This document shows, piece by piece, positions 40,541 to 48,425 of a stretch of DNA of 64,000 bases (positions are counted from its first letter, which is position 1; each line of letters begins with the position of its first letter). Source of the stretch: Nocardia bhagyanarayanae. GTDB taxonomy: Bacteria > Actinomycetota > Actinomycetes > Mycobacteriales > Mycobacteriaceae. The translations under genes were made by a program, and so were the position numbers. A model generated the notes under the pieces. The model was not told the DNA's origin and made no database searches. It saw only the letters and a program-made list of their open reading frames with translations. The stretch spans positions 5,270,001-5,334,000 of the forward strand of contig NZ_VFPG01000001.1 in the NCBI RefSeq assembly GCF_006716565.1, read 5' to 3'.

Positions 40541-41085
40541 GCCGCGCCGAGTTCCTCCCGCACCCGCATCAGCGCGAAACCGAGCAGGTTCGCACCGCGC
40601 CAGCGCGCCGGTTCCGTGAGGTCAGGGTGGTCGGCGGCCAATCCGATCCCCCACACCCGGTCCACCGGGCTGGCCTCGACCAGCACCCGTTCCCCGGTGC
40701 CGAGCAGGAATCGGCGCAGCTCGTCGTGCGTGCCGAACTTCGCCAGGTTGCCGGCGACGACGATCTCGAAACGCTCGGCTTCCCAAAGCTTCTCGTCGAA
40801 GCCGCGGACCTGGCGGCCGAGGTCCTTGGCCTGCTTGGGGTGCCCGACGGTCAGCACCTTCGCCGCGGTCTCGGTGTCGTCGAACAGCAGCGCCTTGCGC
40901 CACATCATGTAGTGCTCGGCCGTCGCGAAGGTCGTGTCGTCCACATCGAACGGTGCGGGCCACCACTGGCTGAAGCAGCCCTTGCCGACACTGCCGTCGG
41001 CCTGCGGGCGATGGCCCCAGAACGGCAGGTACTTCACGGCGCCACCCGCCGCGGTGAATCGGATCAGATCATCGACCGAACGCAT
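40534..41085 (-). CDS. NADAR (YbiA/DUF1768) family protein
   Basis: The 183-residue protein has NADAR family features: YLPFWGHRP near residue 19, GCFSQWWPAPFDVDDTTFATAEHYMMWRKALLF (in parts), then AKDLGRQVRGFDEKLWE and VWGIGLAADHPDLTEPARWRGANLLGFAL. The family acts on ADP-ribose N-glycosidic bonds. E. coli YbiA handles riboflavin intermediates, and others remove ADP-ribose from guanine bases as antitoxins to DarT-type enzymes. No DarT-like gene is near, so a housekeeping or NAD-salvage role is as likely. It is divergent from the erm leader. Confidence 0.87.
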   Translation of the reverse strand: MRSVDDLIRFTAAGGAVKYLPFWGHRPQADGSVGKGCFSQWWPAPFDVDDTTFATAEHYMMWRKALLFDDTETAAKVLTVGHPKQAKDLGRQVRGFDEKLWEAERFEIVVAGNLAKFGTHDELRRFLLGTGERVLVEASPVDRVWGIGLAADHPDLTEPARWRGANLLGFALMRVREELGAAQ

Positions 41086-41114
41086 GGTCGCGAGTCTGCC
41101 CGACCGACGGCGGG

Positions 41115-41160
41115 AAAAAGAAGTGGCAGCGAATCCGGGTCGGTCGGTAGGTTGACGGCC
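41115..41160 (+). promoter_or_regulatory. Promoter of the erm leader, leaderless
   Basis: A -10-like TAGGTT (41148-41153) ends seven bases before the ATG at 41161, so the transcript probably starts at or next to that codon. AAAAAGAA (41115-41122) lies just upstream of a poor -35. This arrangement resembles WhiB7-dependent promoters of mycobacterial resistance genes. That link is an inference. Confidence 0.45.
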
Positions 41161-41238
41161 ATGGGAGGTCCAGGCATCAACGGAGCGTGCGCGGTCGGCG
41201 CGTACTTCATCCGGCTGCGCGCGGAGGCCCGGGCCTAG
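41161..41238 (+). CDS. Probable erm leader peptide (25 residues) with RLR stalling motif
   Basis: The short frame encodes MGGPGINGACAVGAYF followed by IRLRAEARA and TAG. Arg-Leu-Arg at residues 18-20 is the +x+ motif. The ErmDL peptide, which contains MRLR, stalls macrolide-bound ribosomes at this motif. The frame lies 180 bp before erm and has a -10-like element directly in front of its ATG. Several hairpins follow. It would act in cis: stalling in drug-treated cells changes RNA folding and lets erm be read. Evidence is positional and motif-based. Confidence 0.55.
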   Translation: MGGPGINGACAVGAYFIRLRAEARA

Positions 41239-41413
41239 CCAGCGCACCGCACCGCTCCGGCATCACTTCGATCCGGCGTCTCCGGCGCCGAGCTGATCCA
41301 CCTCTTTCGAGCTGAAGCGCCGCCCGACGACCGCGTCCGCGGTCCGTCGACTGTGCCCTGGCATGGGTCCGGGCGAATCACCTTTTCCTGATTCGGCCAC
41401 TCCGTTCGGAGGA
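41181..41413 (+). promoter_or_regulatory. erm attenuator hairpins
   Basis: CGGAGCG inside the leader frame (41181-41187) can pair with CGCTCCG (41253-41259). CGGCGC (41283-41288) can pair with GCGCCG (41317-41322). GACGACCGC and GCGGTCCGTC (41326-41348) form a tight hairpin. CGAATCA and TGATTCG (41374-41395) form a 7-bp stem with an 8-nt loop. CTCC-GTTC-GGAG (41400-41411) covers part of the erm Shine-Dalgarno GGAGGA (41408-41413). Mutually exclusive pairing as in other erm leaders is inferred. Confidence 0.5.
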
Positions 41414-41418
41414 CACCC

Positions 41419-42231
41419 ATGTCCCGCAATCGTTCCCTGCCGCGCGCCCGTGACGCGCGCGGCCATTCCGGCGTCGGCCCGCGCAAGCGGCTGAGCCAGA
41501 ACTTCCTCGCCGACGCTGGCGCCGCGCGCCTGCTGGTGCACGCGTCCGGTGTCGGTCCCGCAGATCTCGTACTCGAGATCGGCTCCGGTGCGGGCATGCT
41601 GACGCGTCAGCTGGCCGCCACGGCCGGTCGCGTGCTGGCTTACGAGATCGACCCGCGCTACGCGGCGCTGCTGCGCAAGCGCTACGCGGGCGACCCGACG
41701 GTTCGCTGCTTTCAGGCGGACTTCCGGTCGGTGACCGCGCCGCGCGAGCCGTTCGCGGTCGTCGCCAACATCCCGTACGGCAGCACCACCGACATCGTCC
41801 GCTGGTGCCTCGCCGCGCGGCACCTGACCTCGGCGACTCTGCTGACCCAACTCGAGTTCGCGCGCAAGCACTCCGGCGACTACGGCCGCTGGAGCAAGCT
41901 GGCCGTCACGCATTGGCCGACCACCGAGTTCACGATGGGTCCGCGCGTCGACCGCACCCGCTTCCGGCCCGTCCCGCGAGTCGACTCGGCGGTGCTGCGT
42001 CTGCGCACTCGATCCCGGCCACTGCTTCCGAAGGATGCCCTGTCCGGCTATCGACGCCTTGTGGAACTGGGCTTCACCGGCGTCGGCGGGTCTCTTGCCG
42101 CTTCCCTTGCGAGGGAGTTTCCGGCGCGGCGGGTGCGTGCGGCATGCCGAAGCGCCGACGTGCCCGCCGACGAAGTGGTGGCGACCGTGGACCCGGATCG
42201 CTGGATCGCGCTCTACAAGTCGCTGTCCTGA
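41419..42231 (+). CDS. erm: Erm-family 23S rRNA (adenine-N6)-methyltransferase
   Basis: The 270-residue protein has all Erm/KsgA motifs: KRLSQNFLADAGAARLLV near residue 20, DLVLEIGSGAGMLTRQLA (SAM site), VLAYEIDPRY, and the catalytic VVANIPYGSTTDIVRW with NIPY. The basic C-terminal half follows (RFRPVPRVDSAVLRLRTR). Erm enzymes methylate A2058 of 23S rRNA and give resistance to macrolides, lincosamides and streptogramin B. The N-terminal basic tail and length fit actinomycete Erm proteins. GGAGGA precedes the ATG and may be masked by RNA structure. Expression is probably induced through the leader at 41161. Confidence 0.9.
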   Translation: MSRNRSLPRARDARGHSGVGPRKRLSQNFLADAGAARLLVHASGVGPADLVLEIGSGAGMLTRQLAATAGRVLAYEIDPRYAALLRKRYAGDPTVRCFQADFRSVTAPREPFAVVANIPYGSTTDIVRWCLAARHLTSATLLTQLEFARKHSGDYGRWSKLAVTHWPTTEFTMGPRVDRTRFRPVPRVDSAVLRLRTRSRPLLPKDALSGYRRLVELGFTGVGGSLAASLAREFPARRVRAACRSADVPADEVVATVDPDRWIALYKSLS

Positions 42232-42296
42232 CAGCGGTGCGGCCGTTGCCACCCAATGCGCGGATCAGCGGTCCGCCCCGGCGTTAGTATGCGCAC

Positions 42297-44549
42297 ATGG
42301 CGCACCCCGCTACACCGGTACCGGGGGCGACGGTCGCAACGGGCTCGTCGCCCGTCGCGGCCGGGCGCGGTACCGGTGTCGCGGAGGTGGTCGCGCGGTT
42401 CGAAGAGGCTTGGCGGGACGCGCCGACACCGCCGGACCTGCCCACCTTCCTGCCCGACTCCCCCGCGATCCGCCGGGTGTCGTTGATCGAGCTGATCAAA
42501 GTCGACCTGGTGAATCGGTGGTCGCGCAACACCGAACCCAAGCGGCTCGCCGAATACGTCGAGGAACTGCCGGAGCTGCGCACCTGGCCGTTGCCGCCGG
42601 ATCTCATCTACGAGGAGTTCCACGTGCGCAGGCAGGCGGGCAGCTCGGTGCAGGTCGGCGAGTACACCGCCGCGTATCCCGCGCAGGCCCAAGAACTTTC
42701 GGAGATGCTGGCGACCGACGAGTACCACAGCACCATGCTGACGGCGGCCACCGAACCGGTCCGCCTCGACGACGTCGACGTCGGCCAGCGCATCGACGAC
42801 TTCGACCTGATGACCAGCCTCGGCCGCGGCGCCTTCGCCCGGGTGTTCCTGGCCAGGCAGCGGTCCATGCAACGGTTGGTCGCGCTGAAGATCTCGCACG
42901 ACAAGGGCGCCGAGCCGCAGACGCTGGCCCAGCTCGACCACGAGTACATCGTGCGCGTCTTCGATCAGCGGGTGCTGCCCTCCCGCCACCTGCGCCTGCT
43001 GTACATGCAGTACGTGCCGGGCGGCACGCTGTTCTCGGTGCTGGAGCGGGTGCGCGCGACGCCGCACGACGAGCGCAGCGGCGCGCTGCTGCTCGAGGTC
43101 ATCGACGCGGTGCTGGCGGGCAAGGGCGAGATCACGCCGGTCGAGTCGTCGGTGCGCGCCGAACTGGCCACCCTGTCGTGGCCGGAGACCATCGCCTGGC
43201 TCGGCCGCCGGCTGGCCGAAGCGCTCGACTACGCGGGACGCCGCGGCGTGCTGCACCGCGACATCAAACCCGCCAACGTCCTGTTGACCGCGGAGGGCAT
43301 TCCGAAACTCGCCGACTTCAACATCAGCTTCAGCGGCAACGTGTCCGGCGCGAGCCCGGTGGCGTATTTCGGCGGTTCGCTGGCGTACATGTCACCGGAG
43401 CAGCTCGCGGCGGTGCATCCCGACAAGCCGACCACGGCCGCCGATCTCGACACCCGCAGCGATCTGTACTCGCTCGCCGTGGTGCTGTGGGAGCTGCTGA
43501 CCGGACGCAAACCGTTCCACGACGACGCGGTGACCGGCGGCGACCGGACCACCTTGGACGGCATGCTGGATCGCCGTAGGGCGGGCCCGGACGCGCTGCC
43601 CTACGAGGACCTGCCGCCGGATTGCCCCGCGGCGCTGCGCCGCGCGCTGGTGCGCGCCCTCGAACCCGATCCCGACCGGCGCTGGGCAACGGGCGCGGAC
43701 ATGGCGCAGCAACTCGACGTCTGCCTGGACGCACGTGCTCGCGATCTGGTCGACCCACCCGTGCACAGCTGGCGGCGGCATCCCGGGCGGCTGATGCTTC
43801 CGGTCATGCTCGTCGCCATCGGCGTTCCGAATTTGCTCGCGATCCTCTACAGCTACCAGCACAATCGGTCGCTGATCATCGACAAGATGGGCGAGCAGGC
43901 CCAGCGTCAGTTCGACCAGATCGCGCTGAATGCCTATGGTCTGGCTTTTCTGATCGGCTTCGTCGTCACCAATGTGCTGATAGCCGGACCGTTGTCCCTC
44001 CTCTACGGGCTGCACAAGGGCCGCGAGTACGATTCGGCCCGGCTCGCCAAAGCGCGCTCGGACACCTTGCGGCTCGCCCAACGCAACGTGCTGACCTGCT
44101 TCGCACTGTGGGTTCTGTCCGGAATCGTGCTACCCGCCACGGTGCAAGCTTCGGGTAGCGAACTCAGCTCAGACGCCTACCTGCACTTCTTCATCACCCA
44201 GATCGTGTGCGGCGCCATCGCGATGGCCTACCCGTACTTCCTGGTCAGCTTCTACGCGGTGCGCAGCATGTACCCGCGATTCCTGCCGCACGGCGGACTC
44301 GGCGCCGCCGACGCCGCACAGCTCGAGCTGTTGGACCAGCGCAGCACCTACTTCCTCGCCATCGCCGCCGCGGTGCCGCTGCTCGGCGTCGCGGGCGCGA
44401 CCTTCATTCCCGCCGAGGACATTCCGGCGGTCATCGTGGCGCTGCGGGTGCTGTGCGTGGGCAGCGCCGCGGCCTTCGTCGGCGTGTACTGGTTGTTCCG
44501 CATGCTGGAGAAGGACCTGGCCGCGTTGGAGCGCATCGTCGCGCGGTGA
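42297..44549 (+). CDS. Membrane-anchored Ser/Thr protein kinase with DFN in place of DFG
   Basis: The 750-residue protein has an N-terminal region of about 150 residues (VVARFEEAWRDAPTPPDLPTF ... LIELIKVDLVNRW ... VGEYTAAYPAQAQELSEML) resembling the N-terminal helper segment of many planctomycete kinases. The kinase domain follows (about 165-480): LGRGAFARVFLA, VALKIS with the ATP Lys, VLHRDIKPANVLL near residue 318, LADFNISFS where DFG is DFN, and AYMSPEQLA. Six membrane helices fill the C-terminal 250 residues. The DFN change keeps the metal-binding Asp, so activity is possible. No PASTA or sensor domain is seen. Confidence 0.85.
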   Translation: MAHPATPVPGATVATGSSPVAAGRGTGVAEVVARFEEAWRDAPTPPDLPTFLPDSPAIRRVSLIELIKVDLVNRWSRNTEPKRLAEYVEELPELRTWPLPPDLIYEEFHVRRQAGSSVQVGEYTAAYPAQAQELSEMLATDEYHSTMLTAATEPVRLDDVDVGQRIDDFDLMTSLGRGAFARVFLARQRSMQRLVALKISHDKGAEPQTLAQLDHEYIVRVFDQRVLPSRHLRLLYMQYVPGGTLFSVLERVRATPHDERSGALLLEVIDAVLAGKGEITPVESSVRAELATLSWPETIAWLGRRLAEALDYAGRRGVLHRDIKPANVLLTAEGIPKLADFNISFSGNVSGASPVAYFGGSLAYMSPEQLAAVHPDKPTTAADLDTRSDLYSLAVVLWELLTGRKPFHDDAVTGGDRTTLDGMLDRRRAGPDALPYEDLPPDCPAALRRALVRALEPDPDRRWATGADMAQQLDVCLDARARDLVDPPVHSWRRHPGRLMLPVMLVAIGVPNLLAILYSYQHNRSLIIDKMGEQAQRQFDQIALNAYGLAFLIGFVVTNVLIAGPLSLLYGLHKGREYDSARLAKARSDTLRLAQRNVLTCFALWVLSGIVLPATVQASGSELSSDAYLHFFITQIVCGAIAMAYPYFLVSFYAVRSMYPRFLPHGGLGAADAAQLELLDQRSTYFLAIAAAVPLLGVAGATFIPAEDIPAVIVALRVLCVGSAAAFVGVYWLFRMLEKDLAALERIVAR

Positions 44550-46601
44550 TCAGCCGGGCCGGACGAGCGCGCGCTTGAGGATCTTGCCCGTCGCGTTGCG
44601 CGGTAGCGCCTCGAGGAACGTCACGTCGCGCGGCACCGAGAAGCGGCTGAGCCGGTGCCGGATGTAGTCGCGCACCATCTCGCGATCCATCCGGGAACCG
44701 TCCCGGGTCACCACGAACGCCGCCAGCCGCTGCCCGAATTCGCGGTCCGGCACGCCGACCACGGCGACTTCGCTGACCTGCGGCAGGCGCAGCAGCGCCT
44801 CCTCGACCGGGCGCGGGAAGACGTTCTCGCCGCCGGAGATGATCATCTCGTCGTCGCGGCCCGCGACGAACACCCGGCCGTCGGCGTCGATGTAGCCGAG
44901 ATCGCCGGTGTCGAGCATGCCGCCCGCTTCGGTGGGCGGCGCCGCATCGGTGTAGCCGTCGAAGAGCATGTGGTTGTTGACGAAGATGCGGCCGGTCACC
45001 CCGCGCGGGACCGGGCGCAGGTCCGCGTCGAGCACCGCGACTTTGGTGCCGAGCGGCGGGCGGCCCGCGGTGGTCGGCGCGGCGCGCAGATCGGCGGGGT
45101 CGGCGATGGTCGCCCAGGACACCTCGGTGGAGCCGTAGACGTTGTAGAGGACGTCGCCGAAGGCGTCCATGAACCGCAGCACTGCCGAGCCGTCCAGTGG
45201 CGCGCCGCAACTGGCGACGATCCGCAGGCTGGACGTGTCGTAGCGGGCCCGCACGTGCGCGGGCAGGTCCAGGATCCGGTTCACCATCACCGGCACCACG
45301 ACCATCGCGCTGACGCGGTACTGCTCGATCAGGCGCAGGCATTCCTCGGCGTCGAAACGCTCGGTGAGCAGCACGCTCGCCCGGATCGGCGTGCTGATCT
45401 GCAAGGCGGCCAGACCCCAGGTGTGAAACAGCGGCGCGGGCAGCAGCATCGTCTCGTCCATCCGGAACGGGATGCGCGAGAGCAGGGCGGCGACGGTGCC
45501 GAAACCCTTGGGCTGCGGGCGTCGTGCGCTTTTCGGCCTGCCGCTGGTGCCGGAAGTCAACACGATCAGGCGGCCGGGTTGGGCCGGTCTGGTGAAAGGC
45601 GGAGTGTCCCAGGCGACCAGATCGTCGACCGTGGCGGGACCGCCCTGGTACGGGTCGGAGGTGGAGTAGCGGGGCAGCTCCGGCGACACCGAGCGCAGCA
45701 GCGGATCGAACTCGTCGTCGCGGAATACCGCCGCGAGATCCTGCTTCTCGATCACGTCGCGGATCTGGCGCGCGGAAAGCCCGGTGTTCAGCAGCACGGC
45801 GTCGACGCCGACCTTGCCCGCGGCGACCATGCATTCCACCATCGCGGCGCTGTTGCGCGAGAGCACCCCGATCGCGCTGCCCTCCCCCATGCCGAGCGCG
45901 ACCAGCGCACCGGCCAGCCGATGCGTGCGGCTGTGCACTTCGGCGAAGCTGTAGGTGGTACGGGCGTCGATGAGCGCGGGCCGCTGCGGGGTGTACGCCG
46001 CGGCGGCCGCGTAGCCGCCCGCCAGGGTGAAGCCCCATTTGGCCAGTCCGCCCAGCTGTTTCAGCCCGCGGTCGGGGCGGTAGCTGCGCACGACGCCGGT
46101 GGTGACGAGCTGGCGAGCGACGCCGATCTGCAAGCGCGCGACGGAATCCTCGCCATTGACGAGCACCGAGGTCGGCGCACCGCGCACCGCGTCGGCGATC
46201 CGGTCCAATCCCGCGCTGGTCCAAGCGATCACCGCCGATTTGTCGAACGCGGCGATGCTCGGATGCACCCGCCCGAGCCCGACGTAGGTCACGGTCACCC
46301 GGGTGCTTTCGTCGTTGCCGCGCAAGCGAACCGAGGCGAATCCGCCCGCGCCCGGACATTGGAATTCGAGAATTTCGCGTTCCCGCGCGACAACCAGATG
46401 AATGGGCGGTACGGTGATCTCGGTGTCGGGCCCGCCGGCGCGAACTATCAGAACGGTTTGCGTTTCTGATGTTTCGGCGCGTTCACAGGAGCCGACCCCC
46501 TGAAACATTCGCGCGTAGGTCTGCGTCTCGGTGAGCAGATCCCACATCGCCGTGCGGTCGACTGCGTACTCGGCATCTACGGTGATGACATCGGTAACCA
46601 A
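44550..46601 (-). CDS. SRPBCC domain fused to an acyl-CoA synthetase (ANL superfamily)
   Basis: The 683-residue protein starts with an SRPBCC/polyketide cyclase-like domain (about 1-145: ITVDAEYAVDRTAMWDLLTE ... TRVTVTYVGLGRVHPSIAAF). An adenylate-forming domain follows: LIVLTSGTSGRPKSARRP (P-loop), LFHTWGL, NVYGSTEVSWATI, MLDTGDLGYIDADGRVFVAG, RDDEMIISGGENVFPRPVEE and the C-terminal NATGKILKRAL with the catalytic Lys. It should activate a carboxylic acid as acyl-AMP and probably acyl-CoA. The SRPBCC domain may bind the lipid or aromatic substrate. The fusion is unusual. The stop abuts the kinase stop. Confidence 0.83.
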   Translation of the reverse strand: MVTDVITVDAEYAVDRTAMWDLLTETQTYARMFQGVGSCERAETSETQTVLIVRAGGPDTEITVPPIHLVVAREREILEFQCPGAGGFASVRLRGNDESTRVTVTYVGLGRVHPSIAAFDKSAVIAWTSAGLDRIADAVRGAPTSVLVNGEDSVARLQIGVARQLVTTGVVRSYRPDRGLKQLGGLAKWGFTLAGGYAAAAAYTPQRPALIDARTTYSFAEVHSRTHRLAGALVALGMGEGSAIGVLSRNSAAMVECMVAAGKVGVDAVLLNTGLSARQIRDVIEKQDLAAVFRDDEFDPLLRSVSPELPRYSTSDPYQGGPATVDDLVAWDTPPFTRPAQPGRLIVLTSGTSGRPKSARRPQPKGFGTVAALLSRIPFRMDETMLLPAPLFHTWGLAALQISTPIRASVLLTERFDAEECLRLIEQYRVSAMVVVPVMVNRILDLPAHVRARYDTSSLRIVASCGAPLDGSAVLRFMDAFGDVLYNVYGSTEVSWATIADPADLRAAPTTAGRPPLGTKVAVLDADLRPVPRGVTGRIFVNNHMLFDGYTDAAPPTEAGGMLDTGDLGYIDADGRVFVAGRDDEMIISGGENVFPRPVEEALLRLPQVSEVAVVGVPDREFGQRLAAFVVTRDGSRMDREMVRDYIRHRLSRFSVPRDVTFLEALPRNATGKILKRALVRPG

Positions 46602-46838
46602 CTGTGTGCATTTCTCTCCGGCCCACCCGTGTGCGACGGGTCGGCGTGGTCACGTATTTGTACCGACAGGTAACAGTTAGGTCAAGGCCCGGTGGAATCC
46701 GCCGGACGCGCCGGTGGCTTTTCGGTCAAACGTCCAATTATGGGAATCCGTCCCGCATTCCGTGCGGACCTGCACAATGTGATCGAGAAAAGCCTTCGTG
46801 GCCCGCCGCGGTCGAGAGGGCCGCACGACGGGAGAACG

Positions 46839-47060
46839 ATGACCGCCAGAGCCCACCTGGAGCGCGAATTGGGCGGACCGATCGCGGCCCTCGATCTGCT
46901 CAGCGAGCAGGAGATCGATGAACTGGCCGCGACGGTCGACGCCGCGCTGCGCACCGAGACCGCGACCCTCGCCGACTCCGTGGACGCGGTGATCGGCGCG
47001 CTGCCGTGGCCACTGCGCACGGCGGCGAAGAAGATCATGTTCGGAAACCGGCTCGGCTGA
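46839..47060 (+). CDS. Small helical hypothetical protein, first gene of a pair
   Basis: This 73-residue protein was not recognised. It is mostly helical and acidic (ALDLLSEQEIDELAATVDAA, TLADSVDAVIGALPW) and ends with a basic amphipathic PLRTAAKKIMFGNRLG. ATG 46839 has GGGAG before it. The stop overlaps the next start as TGATG, so the pair is coupled. It may be a small partner of the next protein. Confidence 0.55.
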   Translation: MTARAHLERELGGPIAALDLLSEQEIDELAATVDAALRTETATLADSVDAVIGALPWPLRTAAKKIMFGNRLG

Positions 47061-48283
47061 TGAGCGACCTGGTCACCCGGGCTCAGCTCGTCCTGCTCGC
47101 CCGCACGCTGCACGTCCCCGCCGAACGCCTCGCGCACCTCGAGAAGCTCGGCGCCGCACGCCTGCACGAACTGCAACAGCGCATCGCGCGCCGGATCTTC
47201 GACGAGCACACGGCCACCTTCCGGCGCGTCGGCATGCTGGTTCCGGTGATCCCGCTGAGCATTTCGCTGCCATTGGTGCAGCGCATGGTGCCACCGATGA
47301 TGGCGGGGCGCGCCGCGGGCGCCGTCGGCGTCGAGCATCCGAAGAAGGCCGCCGAGGCGCTCGGCATGCTGGACGTCTCCTACGCCGCCGACTGCGCGCC
47401 GTACCTGGATCCGCGCATGGTCGGCGAGCTGGCCGACGTCGCACCGCCGGGCCCAGTCGTCGCGATCACCAACGAGCTGCTGCGCCGCGGCGACTACGTC
47501 ACGGCGGGTCCGTTTCTCGCCTACGCCACCCCCGCGCTCATCCGTGCCGTCGAGGCGGGCGTGCACGACGACGAGGGCATGATCCGCTCGGCGGCCTACG
47601 CGTACTCGAGCGCGAGCATCAGCGCCGTCATCCGGCAGATGCTGCACGGCCCCGCGCAACGGATCCCGCGCCTCGCCGCCACCCTCCTGTCCGGTTCCGC
47701 GGAGCTGCGGCTGACCGCTCTCTCGGTCTTCGCGCGCTGCGACGAGGACGTGATCGCCGCGCTGGGCGGCATCCTCATCGATGTCGGGACCGTCGAGCAG
47801 AACGGCGACCTCGTCCGTGTCGCGGCCGAGGCGGGCGCGATCCGCGAATTGCTCACGCTCGTCGGGCATCTCGGCCCTTCGGCGCTGGACACGTTGGCCG
47901 CCAATCCGGTGACCGCCGACCACGCCGTCATGTCGGCGCTGGTGGCGGGAGTAGCCGGACGGCCGGAGCCCGCGACGCTGCGCGGTCTGGTGAATCTGCT
48001 GGAGCGCGCCGACCCCGAGACGGCGCGTCGATGGGGCAGGCAGCTGTTCGAGTCGGCCGACGCGGTGCTCGTCGAGTTGCCCGCGCTCGTCACCGAGGCC
48101 AGGCTGTGGCCCGCGCTGCTGCGGATACTGGCCGAGATCGACGGTGAGACACAGACCCGCCTGGGCGAGGCATGGGCGAAACTGCCCGCGACCGACCGCG
48201 AGACGCTAGAACGACGAGTGCGCGAACTACGCCTGGACACCCGCCTCGCCACGCTCACCGTCACGATGAACATTTACGGCTGA
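47060..48283 (+). CDS. Conserved hypothetical protein coupled to the small helical protein
   Basis: The function of this 407-residue protein was not recognised. It is helical: an N-terminal QLVLLARTLHVPAERLAHLE, a hydrophobic stretch (VGMLVPVIPLSISLPLVQRM) that might sit at the membrane, and then repeated helical hairpins resembling HEAT-like repeats (RLAATLLSGSAELRLTALSV, LLTLVGHLGPSALDTLAANP). It may be an adaptor or peripheral membrane protein. It starts at ATG 47060 overlapping the previous stop. A strong terminator lies between it and ectD, which is convergent. Confidence 0.55.
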   Translation: MSDLVTRAQLVLLARTLHVPAERLAHLEKLGAARLHELQQRIARRIFDEHTATFRRVGMLVPVIPLSISLPLVQRMVPPMMAGRAAGAVGVEHPKKAAEALGMLDVSYAADCAPYLDPRMVGELADVAPPGPVVAITNELLRRGDYVTAGPFLAYATPALIRAVEAGVHDDEGMIRSAAYAYSSASISAVIRQMLHGPAQRIPRLAATLLSGSAELRLTALSVFARCDEDVIAALGGILIDVGTVEQNGDLVRVAAEAGAIRELLTLVGHLGPSALDTLAANPVTADHAVMSALVAGVAGRPEPATLRGLVNLLERADPETARRWGRQLFESADAVLVELPALVTEARLWPALLRILAEIDGETQTRLGEAWAKLPATDRETLERRVRELRLDTRLATLTVTMNIYG

Positions 48284-48304
48284 CGCCCGTCCCACAACAA
48301 AAAC

Positions 48305-48345
48305 ACCGTGCCGCGCGCATCCACGAGGGACGCGCACGGCACGGT
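48305..48345 (-). terminator. Terminator of the ect operon
   Basis: ACCGTGCCG (48305-48313) pairs with CGGCACGGT (48337-48345), with further pairing inside (GCGC/GCGC, TCC/GGA). On the minus strand it is followed by GTTTTTGTTG, so it ends the ect transcript. It also lies just past the plus-strand gene and may serve both. Confidence 0.8.
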
Positions 48346-48425
48346 ATCGAAATCCCGCACGTCGCTGTGCGAAATCTCGCCGCGGCGCCGACCCGACATC
48401 ACACACCGCGGCGCCGGAACACCGG

